Shown piece after piece: positions 17,596 through 27,290 of a stretch of 39,283 bases of DNA (the first letter of the stretch is position 1; every line of letters begins with the position of its first letter). This DNA is from an uncultured Clostridia bacterium. Its GTDB lineage: Bacteria > Bacillota > Dehalobacteriia > UBA4068 > CALXSR01. Location: the NCBI GenBank assembly GCA_944391215.1, contig CALXSR010000053.1, forward strand, positions 1 through 39,283, read 5' to 3'. The position numbers and the translations under genes were made by a program. The notes beneath the pieces were generated by a model. It was not told the DNA's origin, ran no database searches, and saw nothing but the letters and a program-made list of their open reading frames with translations.

Positions 17596-17624
17596 TTGCT
17601 AACTAAGCTGCCAAATAGTATAAT
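17596..17624 (+). promoter_or_regulatory. Sigma-A promoter for the DUF1385-prfA-prmC run
   Basis: TTGCTA (17596-17601), a 17-base spacer and TATAAT (17619-17624) precede the DUF1385 gene. It is the only strong promoter seen before the closely packed genes that follow. Confidence 0.78.
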
Positions 17625-17656
17625 ATAAGAATGGTAAAAAGGAGGATTCTAAGCAT

Positions 17657-18670
17657 TTGACAAAAGTAAGTTATGGCGGGCAAGCCGTCATTGAAGGGGT
17701 TATGATGCAAGGACCCAAAGGTCGGGCCACCGCGGTGCGCTTAGCCAATGGGGAAATCAATATAAAAGTAGACGCAGTGAGAACATGGCGGGAAAAATAT
17801 CCTATTTTAAAGATACCTATTCTTCGTGGCTGTGTTAATTTAGTGGAATCGATGATTACCGGTTTGGGCACCTTAAATTGGTCTGCGATGCAAGCTGGCG
17901 AAGAAGAGGAACAGTTAAGCAAAACGGAAATGGCTTGGGCCATGCTGTTTGCCTTGATATTAAGCGTGGGGCTTTTTATTGTTTTGCCGGTTTTTGTGGG
18001 TTCTTTTGCTGCGCCTTATGTGGGCAATTTTGGCAGAAGTTTTACGGAAGGGCTCATTCGCGCGGTGATCTTTTTGGGTTATGTGGTGGCCATTCGGCAA
18101 ATTCCCGATATTAAAAGATTATTCCGTTATCATGGTGCGGAGCATAAAACCATATCTTGTTATGAAGCGGGAGAAGTTATGATACCGGAAAATGCGGTGA
18201 AATATTCCACCATTCATCCGCGCTGTGGTACGAGTTTTATTTTAATGGCTTTTATTATGATGATTATCATTTTCACTTTTGTTGGACAAACGGTTTGGTA
18301 TTGGCGAGCAATCATTAAAATTGCCTTGATGCCATTGGTGGCGGGTATTTCTTATGAAGTATTTCGCCTGCCTTTAAAATTTCCCAATAGCATCATTGTG
18401 AAAGCTTTGGTTGCGCCCGGTTTGTGGATGCAAAAATTAACCACTGCTGAACCGGATTTGGCGATGTTAGAAGTGGCAATGTCTGCTTTAAAGGCGGTGC
18501 CGGAATATATTCCTACCGAAAAAGACGCCGCTTTACTGCGCGAACAAGAAATGCAGGCAGCGAAAAACCCGCTGGAAGCGCCTGCGGATGCATTACCAGA
18601 ACAAATGAAATTGGATAAGAAAAAAGAAAATCAGGCGGGCTATGCTTCCGCTACTGTTTGGAATGGATAA
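17657..18670 (+). CDS. DUF1385 (YqhQ-like) membrane protein
   Basis: A 337-residue membrane protein of a conserved family of unknown function found beside prfA in many Firmicutes. The N terminus has [20 protein letters not shown], then membrane helices at about 95-122, 131-151, 196-216 and 222-240. The family metal-site-like motifs [14 protein letters not shown] and HPRCGTSF lie between helices. The C terminus (about 285-337) is charged, Ala/Glu/Lys-rich and probably disordered. TTG 17657 follows GGAGG at 11 bases, a long spacing. prfA follows after 19 bases. The conserved His/Glu/Cys suggest metal binding or peptidase-like chemistry, but no activity is established. Confidence 0.88.
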   Translation: MTKVSYGGQAVIEGVMMQGPKGRATAVRLANGEINIKVDAVRTWREKYPILKIPILRGCVNLVESMITGLGTLNWSAMQAGEEEEQLSKTEMAWAMLFALILSVGLFIVLPVFVGSFAAPYVGNFGRSFTEGLIRAVIFLGYVVAIRQIPDIKRLFRYHGAEHKTISCYEAGEVMIPENAVKYSTIHPRCGTSFILMAFIMMIIIFTFVGQTVWYWRAIIKIALMPLVAGISYEVFRLPLKFPNSIIVKALVAPGLWMQKLTTAEPDLAMLEVAMSALKAVPEYIPTEKDAALLREQEMQAAKNPLEAPADALPEQMKLDKKKENQAGYASATVWNG

Positions 18671-18689
18671 TTTAAAGAAGGGGTGTCCC

Positions 18690-19757
18690 ATGTTAGAGAA
18701 ACTAGAGGCCTTGGAAGCGAAATACCAGGATATTACGGAAAAACTTGCCGATCCGGAACTGATGGCTGATCAATCCAATTATCAAAAATTGGCTAAAAGT
18801 CATGCCGAATTGGAGCCGATTATTGCGTTATTTCGGGCTTACAAAAAGGCGAACGGCGAATTGCAAGACACTAAGGCTTTGGCAGAAGAAGAGAAAGACC
18901 CGGAAATGCAAGAAATGATGCAGTTGGAAATTGCCGCATTGGAGGAAGAAATTCCGGAATTGGAAAATCGATTGCGGGTACAGTTATTGCCCAAAGATCC
19001 GAATGACGATAAGAATGTTATTTTGGAAATCCGGGCCGGTACCGGCGGAGAAGAAGCCAGTTTGTTTGCTGGTGATTTGCTTAAAATGTATACGCGTTAT
19101 GCGGAAAAACAAGGTTGGCGCATTGAAGTGATGGATGCCAATTATACGGATTTGGGAGGGATTAAAGAAATTATTTTGATGGTAGAGGGCAAAGGCGCCT
19201 ATAGTCGTTTAAAATTTGAAAGCGGCGTGCATCGGGTGCAAAGGGTACCGGAAACCGAATCCAGTGGCCGCATTCATACCTCTGCGGCTACGGTAGCCGT
19301 TTTGCCGGAAGCAGAAGAAGTAGAAGTGGATATTGCCGCCAATGATATTCGTATTGATGTGTTTTGTGCCAGCGGCCCGGGTGGACAATGCGTCAATACC
19401 ACCCAATCAGCAGTGCGGATTACCCATATTCCTACCGGCATTGTGGTAAGCTGCCAAGATGAAAAATCGCAACACAAAAATAAGGATAAAGCGATGCGGG
19501 TATTAAGGGCTCGTATTATGGAGCAAATGCAGGCGGAACAAGCCAATGCGCAAGCGAGCGATCGTCGTTCTATGGTAGGTAGCGGGGACCGCAGTGAACG
19601 GATTCGAACCTATAATTTCCCACAGGGTCGGGTAACCGATCATCGCATTGGTTTAACCTTGCACAAGCTGGAATGGGTGTTGCAGGGTGATTTGGATGAA
19701 CTTATTGATGCTTTGATTACTTCCGATCAGGCGGAGCGTTTAAAAAATGCCGAATAA
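18690..19757 (+). CDS. prfA: Peptide chain release factor 1
   Basis: A 355-residue class I release factor that reads UAA and UAG. N-terminal helical domain, then the PxT codon-recognition loop ([14 protein letters not shown], as PET) and the GGQ loop in [20 protein letters not shown], whose Gln promotes peptidyl-tRNA hydrolysis. The residue after GGQ is Cys where His is usual, and the preceding Ala is Pro; GGQ itself is intact. ATG 18690 follows GAAGGGG by several bases; the frame opens earlier but the usual start is here. It overlaps prmC, the methyltransferase for this Gln, by 11 bases, which implies coupled translation. Confidence 0.97.
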   Translation: MLEKLEALEAKYQDITEKLADPELMADQSNYQKLAKSHAELEPIIALFRAYKKANGELQDTKALAEEEKDPEMQEMMQLEIAALEEEIPELENRLRVQLLPKDPNDDKNVILEIRAGTGGEEASLFAGDLLKMYTRYAEKQGWRIEVMDANYTDLGGIKEIILMVEGKGAYSRLKFESGVHRVQRVPETESSGRIHTSAATVAVLPEAEEVEVDIAANDIRIDVFCASGPGGQCVNTTQSAVRITHIPTGIVVSCQDEKSQHKNKDKAMRVLRARIMEQMQAEQANAQASDRRSMVGSGDRSERIRTYNFPQGRVTDHRIGLTLHKLEWVLQGDLDELIDALITSDQAERLKNAE

Positions 19758-20604
19758 TACGGTGGCGGCTTTGTGGCAATCCGGTCGGCAGGTTTTAGAG
19801 GCCGGTTATGATAAAGAAACAGCGCAACGGGAGGCAAGACTATTATTACAATGGCTGATTCCCAAAGAAGCGGGCGCCTTTTTGCTCGCGGGAGATTTTA
19901 TCATTTCGCCAGAGCAAATTGCTTGGTACCATCAGGCTTTAGAAAGACGCTTGGCAGGAGAACCATTGCAGTATATCCTTGGGGAACAGGAATTTATGTC
20001 CTTGCCTTTTACGGTGAACGCTTCCGTTTTGATACCGCGCTGGGATACGGAAATTTTGGTGGAAGCCTGTTTATCCCTTTTGCAGGGAGAAAAACAGCCC
20101 ATCATTTTAGATATGGGCACCGGTAGCGGGGCGATTGCCATTAGTTTGGCTTTTTATTTGCCAAAAGCCGTGGTTTTGGCTACTGATATTAGTGCGGATG
20201 CTTTGGCGGTAGCCGAGGAAAACGCTAAAAAACTGGGGGTATCCTCAAGAGTTTCTTTTTTCGCAAGTGATCGCTTGCAAAATATTGCTCCGGAAGAGCA
20301 ATACGATTTGCTGGTTAGCAATCCGCCCTATTTGACGGAAACGGAAATGGCGCAAAGAACGGTAGATTTGCAACAAGAACCGCAGTTAGCCCTTTACGGA
20401 GGGCCGGACGGGTTGGACTTTTATCGTTATTTGAGTGAGAATGCTTGGCGCTATATAAAGCCCGGCGGGCATTTGGCCATGGAAATCGGTTTTTGGCAAA
20501 AAGACGCAGTTTTAGATTTATTGTGGAAAAATGGTTGGCAAAAAGCAGTTTGTCATCAGGATTATGGTGGCCGTAACCGGGCTATTATTGCCCAAAAAGC
20601 ATAA
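19747..20604 (+). CDS. prmC: Release factor glutamine methyltransferase
   Basis: A 285-residue SAM-dependent enzyme that methylates the Gln of the GGQ motif in release factors. The N-terminal helical domain (about 1-85) includes [16 protein letters not shown] and [13 protein letters not shown]. The Rossmann domain has the SAM-binding [15 protein letters not shown] (about 119-133), the acidic ATDIS, and the substrate motif NPPYL (about 193-197). The C-terminal [10 protein letters not shown] ends the family profile. Its start overlaps the end of prfA by 11 bases, and it is followed by ywlC with a ten-base gap. Confidence 0.96.
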   Translation: MPNNTVAALWQSGRQVLEAGYDKETAQREARLLLQWLIPKEAGAFLLAGDFIISPEQIAWYHQALERRLAGEPLQYILGEQEFMSLPFTVNASVLIPRWDTEILVEACLSLLQGEKQPIILDMGTGSGAIAISLAFYLPKAVVLATDISADALAVAEENAKKLGVSSRVSFFASDRLQNIAPEEQYDLLVSNPPYLTETEMAQRTVDLQQEPQLALYGGPDGLDFYRYLSENAWRYIKPGGHLAMEIGFWQKDAVLDLLWKNGWQKAVCHQDYGGRNRAIIAQKA

Positions 20605-20614
20605 GGAAATGAAA

Positions 20615-21631
20615 ATGGAAACAGTATATAAAATAGTAGATGCGCAAAACCCGGATGCAGTGTGTATCCAGCAAGCGGCAAAACTAATTCAAAAGGGGGA
20701 AACAGTGGCTTTCCCCACGGAAACCGTTTATGGGCTGGGCGCCAATGCTTTAGACGCCCAAGCTTGCGAAAAAATATTTGCCGCCAAGGGACGGCCGGGA
20801 GATAATCCCTTAATTGTGCATGTAACGGGAATTGAACAGGCAAAAAAGATTGCCCACGTTGATGAATTAGCCGAAGCCTTGATGCAAGCGTTTTGGCCGG
20901 GCCCGCTCTCTTTGGTTTTACCCAAAAAGGAATGTGTGCCCATGGCGGTTACCGCTCATTTAAACACGGTAGCAATCCGTTGTCCGAATCATGCTGTGGC
21001 TTTGGCTCTAATCCGTGAAAGCGGGTTGCCTATTGCGGCACCTAGCGCCAATTTGTCAGGAAAGCCTAGTCCTACCTGGGGAAGCCACGTTTTTGCTGAT
21101 TTGAGAGGCAAAACGGCGATGATTTTAGACGCTGGGCCGGTTGAAATTGGTTTGGAGTCCACCGTTTTATTGGTGAAACCGGGAAACTGCGTTTTATTGC
21201 GTCCTGGCGGAATTGAGAAAGACCAGTTAGAAACCATTTGCGGGCCTGTTTTTTTGCCGCAAGCCAAGGATAAAGAAAAACCGGCTGCTCCAGGTATGAA
21301 ATATAAGCATTATGCCCCGGAAGGGGAAGTGAAATTAGGTTGTAATCAGGAAGAAATAGAACATTGGTTGCAGGAAGGCAGAAAAAAAGGCGCGAAAAAA
21401 ATAATTTTATTATTAACCGAAGAAATGAAAGTGGCTTTCCCTTCCTTGCCAGAAGAAGTGATCGTGTTCGGGACAGAAAAGGATTTGCGTACTGTGGCTC
21501 ATAATTTGTTTGCCGCTTTGCGGCAATGTGATATGGAGCAGGCTGATTATATCATTGCTCAAAGTTTTGCCGCGCATGGCATTGGTCAAGCGATTATGAA
21601 CCGTTTGCAGAAGGCGGCAGGAAAAAAATAA
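20615..21631 (+). CDS. ywlC: Threonylcarbamoyl-AMP synthase (Sua5/YwlC)
   Basis: A 338-residue enzyme that makes threonylcarbamoyl-adenylate from threonine, bicarbonate and ATP for the t6A modification of tRNA position 37. The YrdC domain (about 15-205) carries TVAFPTETVYGLGANA, KIFAAKGRPGDNPLIVHV and APSANLSGKPSPTWGSHV. The longer Sua5 form adds a linker and a C-terminal Rossmann-like domain (about 235-338). ATG 20615 is preferred over ATG 20609, which lies too close to AGGA. ywlC beside ywlE and glyA follows the order in B. subtilis and other Firmicutes. Confidence 0.94.
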   Translation: METVYKIVDAQNPDAVCIQQAAKLIQKGETVAFPTETVYGLGANALDAQACEKIFAAKGRPGDNPLIVHVTGIEQAKKIAHVDELAEALMQAFWPGPLSLVLPKKECVPMAVTAHLNTVAIRCPNHAVALALIRESGLPIAAPSANLSGKPSPTWGSHVFADLRGKTAMILDAGPVEIGLESTVLLVKPGNCVLLRPGGIEKDQLETICGPVFLPQAKDKEKPAAPGMKYKHYAPEGEVKLGCNQEEIEHWLQEGRKKGAKKIILLLTEEMKVAFPSLPEEVIVFGTEKDLRTVAHNLFAALRQCDMEQADYIIAQSFAAHGIGQAIMNRLQKAAGKK

Positions 21632-21660
21632 TGTAAGAAGAATTAAAAAGGTGATGCTTT

Positions 21661-22137
21661 ATGCAAAAAGTGCTTTTTGTTTGCAGCGGAAATACTTGTC
21701 GCAGCCCTTTGGCGGAAGCTGCGATGAAAAATATGATTGTGAAAGAAAAAGCAGAGGATTTCTTTCGAACTGCTTCTGCTGGCTTGATGACAGTAGACGG
21801 TTTACCGGCTAGTAATTATGCAATTACGGCGGCGCGCGAAAAAAATATGGATTTGTCGGCCCATTATTCGCAGCAATTACAAACCCCTTTGGTGGAATTA
21901 GCGGATATCATCTTGACGATGACGGCTGGCCATAAACAATTCATTGATGAAAATTGGCCGCAAGCGGCGGAAAAAACTTTTTTATTAAAAGAATTTGCCG
22001 GTTGCTGCGGGGATATTATTGATCCTTTCGGCGGTAGTTTGGATGATTATCGCCATTGCTTAAGCCAAATTCAAGATTGTTTGCAAAAAGCCTGGCCGAT
22101 ATTATTAGAACTTGCGCAAAAAAAAGAAAGAGGATAG
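21661..22137 (+). CDS. ywlE: Low-molecular-weight protein phosphatase, YwlE type
   Basis: A 158-residue cytosolic phosphatase. The active-site P-loop VCSGNTCRSP (about 7-16) is C-x5-R with Cys8 and Arg14, and the general-acid Asp lies in IIDPFGGS near residue 121. The Thr in the loop (SGNTC) is the feature that marks the arginine-phosphatase YwlE group rather than tyrosine phosphatases, so protein-arginine phosphatase activity (opposing McsB) is likely but inferred from one position. It starts ATG after AAAGGTGATG and is followed by rpiB after 11 bases. Confidence 0.9.
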   Translation: MQKVLFVCSGNTCRSPLAEAAMKNMIVKEKAEDFFRTASAGLMTVDGLPASNYAITAAREKNMDLSAHYSQQLQTPLVELADIILTMTAGHKQFIDENWPQAAEKTFLLKEFAGCCGDIIDPFGGSLDDYRHCLSQIQDCLQKAWPILLELAQKKERG

Positions 22138-22148
22138 GGAGAAATACC

Positions 22149-22592
22149 ATGAAAATAGCAGTTGGCAGCGATCATGCCGGATTTGCTTTAAAAGAAAAAA
22201 TAAAAGAGAAGTTAAGGCAAGAAGGATATGAAGTGCAAGATTTTGGTACCAATAGTACGGAAAGTATGGATTATCCGGATACTGCTACGCCATTGGCGGC
22301 GGCGGTGGCAGCCGGTGTTTTTGAAAAAGGTATTTTGGTATGCGGATCGGGCATTGGTATGAGTATTACAGCGAATAAACAAAAAGGCATACGGGCGGCA
22401 TTGTGTCATAATTTATTTACAGCGCAAAGTAGCCGGGAACATAATGACGCCAATGTTTTATGTTTGGGCGAAAGGATATTAGAGCCGGATTTGGCTTTGC
22501 AAATGGTAGATATTTGGTTAAAAACGCCGTTTGCCGGGGGAAGACATCAAAGAAGAATTGATAAAATTACGGCTTTTGAACATAAAAATTAA
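22149..22592 (+). CDS. rpiB: Ribose-5-phosphate isomerase B
   Basis: A 147-residue enzyme that interconverts ribose-5-phosphate and ribulose-5-phosphate. MKIAVGSDHAGFALKEKIK is the substrate-phosphate end, VCGSGIGMSITANK carries the catalytic Cys, and HNLFTAQSSREHNDANVLCLG is the conserved middle. The end GGRHQRRIDKITAFE is standard. The ATG at 22149 matches the family start, although the frame is open further upstream. glyA follows closely, with no terminator between. Confidence 0.96.
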   Translation: MKIAVGSDHAGFALKEKIKEKLRQEGYEVQDFGTNSTESMDYPDTATPLAAAVAAGVFEKGILVCGSGIGMSITANKQKGIRAALCHNLFTAQSSREHNDANVLCLGERILEPDLALQMVDIWLKTPFAGGRHQRRIDKITAFEHKN

Positions 22593-22628
22593 AAAATGAG
22601 GTCGTTGAAAAAAGAAAGGCGGTATCGC

Positions 22629-23885
22629 ATGGTGGAATTTCGTTTTTTAGAAAAAGTTGATCCGGAAATGGCTAATGCCATTCAGCTGGAGGCCAAAAGG
22701 CAGCAAGATAAAATTGAACTGATTGCTTCGGAAAATTTTACAAGCTTAGCGGTAATGGAAGCGCAGGGCTCCATATTAACCAATAAATATGCGGAAGGAT
22801 ATCCTGGTAAACGATATTACGGCGGTTGCGAATATGTGGATATTGCGGAAAATTTGGCTCGGAAACGGGCAAAAGCTTTGTTTGGCGCGGAATATGTAAA
22901 CGTGCAACCGCATTCCGGGGCGCAAGCCAATATGGCGGTTTATTTTGCTTTTTTGGAACCGGGCGATACGGTGCTTGGTTTGAATTTAGCGCATGGCGGC
23001 CATTTAACGCATGGTAGCCCGGTGAATATGTCTGGTAAATATTTTCATTTTGAAGCCTATGGCGTAGAAGCGGATACCGAAGTGATCGATTATGATAAAT
23101 TAGCTGCGCAAGTCAAAACTGTAAAACCAAAGCTAATTGTAGCAGGGGCTAGCGCTTATCCGCGTATCATTGATTTTAAACGCTTGGGAGAAATTGCCAA
23201 AGAATGCGGAGCCATGCTGATGGTAGATATGGCTCATATTGCTGGTTTGGTAGCGGCTGGATTACATCCAAGTCCGGTTCCTTATGCGGATGTGGTAACC
23301 ACAACCACCCATAAAACGTTACGCGGCCCACGGGGCGGTATGATTTTAGCCAAGGAAGAATATGGGAAAGCTTTGGATAAAGCCATTTTCCCGGGTACGC
23401 AAGGCGGCCCTTTGATGCATGTTATTGCGGCGAAAGGCGTAGCCTTAAAAGAGGCTTCCACGCCGGAGTTTAAGGCTTATCAAAAACAGATTTTGGACAA
23501 TGCGCAAGTTTTGGCGCAAAGTTTGTTAAAACGCGGCTTCCGTTTGGTTTCCGGCGGTACCGACAATCATTTAATGTTGGTAGATGTGCGTCCGAAACAA
23601 TTAACCGGTAAAGTGGCGGAACATATTTTGGATGAAATCGGCATTACTTGTAATAAAAACGCTATTCCTTTTGATCCGGAAAAACCGTTTGTTACCAGTG
23701 GTTTGCGCTTGGGTACGCCGGCTGCTACCACACGTGGTTTAAAAGAACCGGAAATGGAACAGATTGCTGAAATTATCGATTTGTCTTTATCAAATCCGGA
23801 AAAAGAAGACAAACAAAAAGAAGCAGCGGCTATGGTAAATGATATTACCGCTCGTTTCCCACTGTATCCGGAAATCAATCGATAG
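22629..23885 (+). CDS. glyA: Serine hydroxymethyltransferase
   Basis: A 418-residue PLP enzyme converting serine and tetrahydrofolate into glycine and methylene-tetrahydrofolate. Typical stretches: [70 protein letters not shown] and the PLP Lys in [15 protein letters not shown] (about residue 225). The ATG at 22629 follows AAAGGCGG; an in-frame ATG at 22596 adds eleven residues not found in the family. It supplies one-carbon units and glycine. Confidence 0.97.
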   Translation: MVEFRFLEKVDPEMANAIQLEAKRQQDKIELIASENFTSLAVMEAQGSILTNKYAEGYPGKRYYGGCEYVDIAENLARKRAKALFGAEYVNVQPHSGAQANMAVYFAFLEPGDTVLGLNLAHGGHLTHGSPVNMSGKYFHFEAYGVEADTEVIDYDKLAAQVKTVKPKLIVAGASAYPRIIDFKRLGEIAKECGAMLMVDMAHIAGLVAAGLHPSPVPYADVVTTTTHKTLRGPRGGMILAKEEYGKALDKAIFPGTQGGPLMHVIAAKGVALKEASTPEFKAYQKQILDNAQVLAQSLLKRGFRLVSGGTDNHLMLVDVRPKQLTGKVAEHILDEIGITCNKNAIPFDPEKPFVTSGLRLGTPAATTRGLKEPEMEQIAEIIDLSLSNPEKEDKQKEAAAMVNDITARFPLYPEINR

Positions 23886-23897
23886 GAAGTGAACCCT

Positions 23898-24371
23898 ATG
23901 ACCGAACGCAAAAGTTGGCCGGAATATTTTATGGATATTGCCCATCAAGTAGCCAGCCGTTCTACTTGTTTGCGCAGGCAGGTGGGGGCTGTTGCGGTAA
24001 GCCCCGAAAATCGCATTTTAGGTACGGGCTATAATGGCCCTTTGCCAGGAGCGCCGCATTGTGATGAAGTGGGCTGTTTGCGGGAAAAAATGCATGTGCC
24101 TTCCGGGCAAAGGCAAGAACTGTGTCGGGCGCAACATGCGGAAGCCAATGTCTGTAATTTTGCTGCGCGTTACGGTATGGTTTTAAACGGTGCCATTATG
24201 TATGTTACCACCCAGCCTTGTACCACTTGTGTGAAAGCGATGGCTACCAGCGGTATTAAAAGGGTCGTGTTTGAAGGTCCCTATCCGGATGAATTGGCTT
24301 GTCAGTTAGCCAAAGAAGTGGGTATGGAATTGATTAGTTTAGATGATTTACTGAAGAAAGAGCAAAAATAA
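23898..24371 (+). CDS. comEB: dCMP deaminase (ComEB-like)
   Basis: A 157-residue zinc deaminase that converts dCMP to dUMP for dTTP synthesis. Zinc and catalytic site: HAEANVC (His and general-acid Glu, about 76-82) and QPCTTCVKAM (two Cys, about 107-116). TGYNGPLPGAPHCDE and GCLREKMHVPSG are family signatures, and a Cys/His cluster near 60-75 suits a second zinc. ATG 23898 has AGGAAGTG upstream; the GTG at 23889 is less likely. It lies 12 bases after glyA. Confidence 0.93.
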   Translation: MTERKSWPEYFMDIAHQVASRSTCLRRQVGAVAVSPENRILGTGYNGPLPGAPHCDEVGCLREKMHVPSGQRQELCRAQHAEANVCNFAARYGMVLNGAIMYVTTQPCTTCVKAMATSGIKRVVFEGPYPDELACQLAKEVGMELISLDDLLKKEQK

Positions 24372-24400
24372 GGGTTTCTTTAATTAAAGGAGGGAATTTT

Positions 24401-25531
24401 ATGGTGTATAAGGTGCTTTCCGTTTTTGGAACAAGACCAGAGGCTATTAAAATGGCTCCTCTTGTAAAAAAATTAGCGGATGATCCTCGGTTTGATAGCC
24501 AGGTTTTGGTGACGGCGCAACACCGGGAAATGTTGGACCAGGTTTTAAAATATTTTGCCATAAAACCGGACTATGATTTGAATATTATGCGTCCTGGGCA
24601 AACATTAACGGCGATTACTTCCTATGCTTTAACCGGTATTGGGAATATTTTGATGGAGGCTAGACCGGATATTGTTTTGGTTCATGGCGATACCACCAGT
24701 ACCTTTGCCGGCGCTTTATCGGCCTATTATAATAAGATTAAAATCGGTCATGTGGAAGCGGGCCTTCGTACCGGTTGCAAATATGCGCCTTTCCCGGAAG
24801 AAATGAATCGTCATTTGGCCGGCGTTTTAGCAGACGTGCATTTTGCGCCTACCAAAATGGCGGTAGAAAATTTGTTAAAAGAAAATGTGCCGGCAGATCG
24901 TATTTTCCAAACCGGTAATACCGTGGTTGATGCTTTGTTGCAGGTGGTGGAAGGGCCGGATCCGAATTGGGAAAATATTGGATTGGATACCATCGATTGG
25001 CGTAAAAAAGTGATTTTGCTTACCTGCCACAGAAGAGAAAATTGGGGCGAGCCGATGGAAAATATTTTTTCGGGGATTGCAGAATTATGCAAAAAATATC
25101 CGGATATCGAAGTCATTTTCCCAGTGCATAAAAATCCAATCGTGCGTGGTTTAGCCGGGAAACATTTGTCTTCTTTACCGCAAGTGCATTTAACCGAACC
25201 ATTGGATTATTTGCCTTTATGTCATGTTTTAGATAAATGTTATTTGGTGATGACGGATAGCGGCGGTTTGCAAGAAGAAGCTCCGGCTTTAGGGAAACCG
25301 GTTTTGGTATTGCGGGATGTTACGGAAAGACCGGAAGGTTTAGAAGCTGGTACGGCTTGTTTGGTGGGCAGCGATCGGGAACGTATTGTGGAAACGGCTG
25401 GAAAATTATTGACCGATCGTACTTTATATCATCGTATGGCCAAAGCCATCAATCCTTATGGGGACGGTTTGGCTTCCGGACGGATTGCCGATATGTTAGC
25501 GGCCTTTTTGCAAAAGGAAGAGTCAAAATAA
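24401..25531 (+). CDS. wecB: Non-hydrolysing UDP-N-acetylglucosamine 2-epimerase
   Basis: A 376-residue GT-B-fold enzyme that interconverts UDP-GlcNAc and UDP-ManNAc for cell-surface glycans such as teichoic acid linkage units. Visible: VFGTRPEAIKMAPLV (about 7-21), HGDTTSTFAGALSAYY, IGHVEAGLRTGCKYAPFPEE, LTCHRRENWG and VMTDSGGLQEEAPALGKPVL near the C terminus. Length and motifs are normal. AAGGAGGG precedes the ATG. It is separated from the atp operon by 122 bases with no strong terminator. Confidence 0.95.
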   Translation: MVYKVLSVFGTRPEAIKMAPLVKKLADDPRFDSQVLVTAQHREMLDQVLKYFAIKPDYDLNIMRPGQTLTAITSYALTGIGNILMEARPDIVLVHGDTTSTFAGALSAYYNKIKIGHVEAGLRTGCKYAPFPEEMNRHLAGVLADVHFAPTKMAVENLLKENVPADRIFQTGNTVVDALLQVVEGPDPNWENIGLDTIDWRKKVILLTCHRRENWGEPMENIFSGIAELCKKYPDIEVIFPVHKNPIVRGLAGKHLSSLPQVHLTEPLDYLPLCHVLDKCYLVMTDSGGLQEEAPALGKPVLVLRDVTERPEGLEAGTACLVGSDRERIVETAGKLLTDRTLYHRMAKAINPYGDGLASGRIADMLAAFLQKEESK

Positions 25532-25653
25532 ATATACAAATAATTCGATAATTTATTATTTTGTCAAAAAAGAGGATTTTTATAAATTTTGGCCAATCAT
25601 AGTAAACTGTGCAATTGTTAGCCAATTTGGCGGCAGTTGCCAAAGGGAACAAT

Positions 25654-25866
25654 ATGAAGAAAAAAGAAACAGGACAAAATGGCTTTATTAGCATCGCCCT
25701 GTCTTTTGCTCTGGGCTTAGGTATTCGTATCTATTTACTGGGCCCTTTGCTCGGCGGCTATTTGGACAAGCGCTTCCACACGGAACCCTGGTGTTTTATG
25801 GGCGGTGTTTTATTGGCTATTGTACTTTCTTTTTTATTGTTATATCAGCAAATGCCAAAAGATTGA
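25654..25866 (+). CDS. atpZ: AtpZ-like small membrane protein of the ATP synthase operon
   Basis: A 70-residue protein with a Lys-rich start (MKKKETGQNG), then two hydrophobic helices (about 11-33 and 45-65) joined by GGYLDKRFHTEP. This is the layout of AtpZ/AtpQ-type proteins, thought to help magnesium or calcium supply or c-ring assembly. It is the first gene of the operon. The ATG at 25654 follows AAAGGG at a short distance; the earlier in-frame start at 25609 has no SD. I see no confident promoter in 25532-25653. Confidence 0.75.
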   Translation: MKKKETGQNGFISIALSFALGLGIRIYLLGPLLGGYLDKRFHTEPWCFMGGVLLAIVLSFLLLYQQMPKD

Positions 25867-25891
25867 TTTCAAGAATGAAGAATGGTGTAAA

Positions 25892-26257
25892 ATGGATTAT
25901 TCTATGCAAATAATAGGTTTTGTATTAGGCTTTGCCTTTGGGCTTTTCATTGCTTTTGTGAGTTATATAGTATTAAAAAAAGCAGTGGATAAAGCCAATC
26001 GTTCTTCTGGAGATCAGGCGGTTGACGGCACCAAAGCCATGATTAAAGCTTATTTATTGAAAGTATTCCTGGATTTTGGTTCTTTGTTTGCTGTTTTTTT
26101 GTTACGGAATGTGTATCCTTATCCTTATGTTTTTGTTTTATTCGGTACAGCTATTGCCCTTTTGGTACCGGGACGTATTTTTACAGTAAAGTTGTTAAAC
26201 GGCCAAAAGGATCAAACAACGCAAAAAATGCCGGAACAACAAGAAGAGCATCAATAA
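25892..26257 (+). CDS. atpI: ATP synthase assembly protein AtpI
   Basis: A 121-residue integral membrane protein with hydrophobic segments near 5-26 and in two C-terminal stretches (about 53-75 and 77-95), ending in a Gln/Lys-rich tail (QKMPEQQEEHQ). It has the size and position of the ATP_synt_I family between atpZ and atpB. This family helps assemble the c-ring. The SD is weak; the ATG at 25892 was chosen because it begins the family-length protein, although the frame is open back to 25805. Confidence 0.75.
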   Translation: MDYSMQIIGFVLGFAFGLFIAFVSYIVLKKAVDKANRSSGDQAVDGTKAMIKAYLLKVFLDFGSLFAVFLLRNVYPYPYVFVLFGTAIALLVPGRIFTVKLLNGQKDQTTQKMPEQQEEHQ

Positions 26258-26292
26258 GGCAATTAAGTTTCGCTTTATGGGAGGTTATCTAA

Positions 26293-26994
26293 TTGATTAC
26301 AGCTTATGCAGCGGAAAGTGCTTCGCATGGCGGCGGCGCTCTTTTCACAATTGGGCCGATTGAAGTATCTAGTTATGTTACAACAAGCTGGGCTATTATG
26401 GCGGTTATTATTTTATGCGCCTTTTTGGCAACGCGTAATATGAAAAAAGTGCCTACCGGCATGCAAAACGCCATGGAGATATTGATTTCCATGTTGCGCA
26501 ATTTTTATAATGATATTTTAAGTCCGGAAACGCGCAAATATTTTCCTTTGTTTTGCACGATGTTTCTATTTATTCTTTTTTCCAATTATAGCGGTATGTT
26601 GCCGCAAGCCGGTCATTTGCCTGGTTTGGCGGCGCCCACTTCTACTTTAAGCACCACGTTAGGATTAGCCCTTATCATCTTTTTTGCTACCCATGGTTTA
26701 GGCGTGAAAGAGAAAGGATTGGGTTATTTTAAACATTTCTTTCAACCTGTCGCTTTTATTTTTCCTTTAATGATACTGGAAGAAATTATCCGCCCGGCTT
26801 CTTTGGCTTTGCGGTTATTTGGGAATATTTATGGGGAAGAAAGTTTGGCTTCCAATATTTTTAATATTATGCCTCTTATCGCTCCCATTGCGGTAAATGT
26901 ATTAAGTTTGCTTTTTGGTCTTATTCAGGCCATTGTATTTACCATGTTGGCTGCTATTTATATTGATGGGGCCGTGTCACATGGCGGTCACTAA
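26293..26994 (+). CDS. atpB: F0 ATP synthase subunit a
   Basis: A 233-residue membrane protein with the channel and stator half-sites. TTG at 26293 follows GGAGGT by about eight bases. About five membrane helices are seen. The essential arginine lies in IIRPASLALRLFGNIYGEE, the family motif (RxxSLxLRLFGN), and SYVTTSWAI, NYSGMLPQ and the final helices with NVLSLLFGLIQAIVFTML are also typical. It works with the c ring to pass ions across the membrane. Confidence 0.95.
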   Translation: MITAYAAESASHGGGALFTIGPIEVSSYVTTSWAIMAVIILCAFLATRNMKKVPTGMQNAMEILISMLRNFYNDILSPETRKYFPLFCTMFLFILFSNYSGMLPQAGHLPGLAAPTSTLSTTLGLALIIFFATHGLGVKEKGLGYFKHFFQPVAFIFPLMILEEIIRPASLALRLFGNIYGEESLASNIFNIMPLIAPIAVNVLSLLFGLIQAIVFTMLAAIYIDGAVSHGGH

Positions 26995-27048
26995 TCCATC
27001 AAATAAAGTATTTTATATAGCACCACAAGAGAAAGGAGGAAATTTTTC

Positions 27049-27282
27049 ATGGATTCCAATGCTATAATTGCTATTATTGCCGGTTTAACTGTTGCTATTT
27101 CCACCATTGCCCCTGCTACTGCGCAAGGGAAAGCGGCCGTTGCTGCTTTGGAAGGTACTGCTCGTCAACCGGAAGCTGCTAGTGGTATCCGTACCACAAT
27201 GATTTTGGCCCTAGCTCTTATGGAAGCTTTAACCATTTACGGTTTGCTGATTGCCTTCCTGCTAGTGGGCAAAGTAGCCTAG
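27049..27282 (+). CDS. atpE: F0 ATP synthase subunit c
   Basis: A 77-residue hairpin with two helices and the RQPEA loop (39-43). The ion-binding Glu59 is in [10 protein letters not shown], with Tyr64 and Gln26; Ala60 occupies the Ser position used in sodium-binding rings. The set matches cyanobacterial and chloroplast proton-type sites (MEALTIYGL), so proton coupling is likely. The usual inner-helix GxGxGxGxG is changed to TIAPATAQG, so four of five glycines are Thr or Ala. ATG follows AAAGGAGG by about ten bases. A strong hairpin lies just downstream (27291-27318). Confidence 0.95.
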   Translation: MDSNAIIAIIAGLTVAISTIAPATAQGKAAVAALEGTARQPEAASGIRTTMILALALMEALTIYGLLIAFLLVGKVA

Positions 27283-27290
27283 TCGCCGAT

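Noticed and set aside
25532..25653. Promoter for the atp operon
   Set aside because: TTGTCA (25561-25566) has TATAAA at only 14 bases, and TAAACT (25603-25608) has no -35, so I could not support a site.
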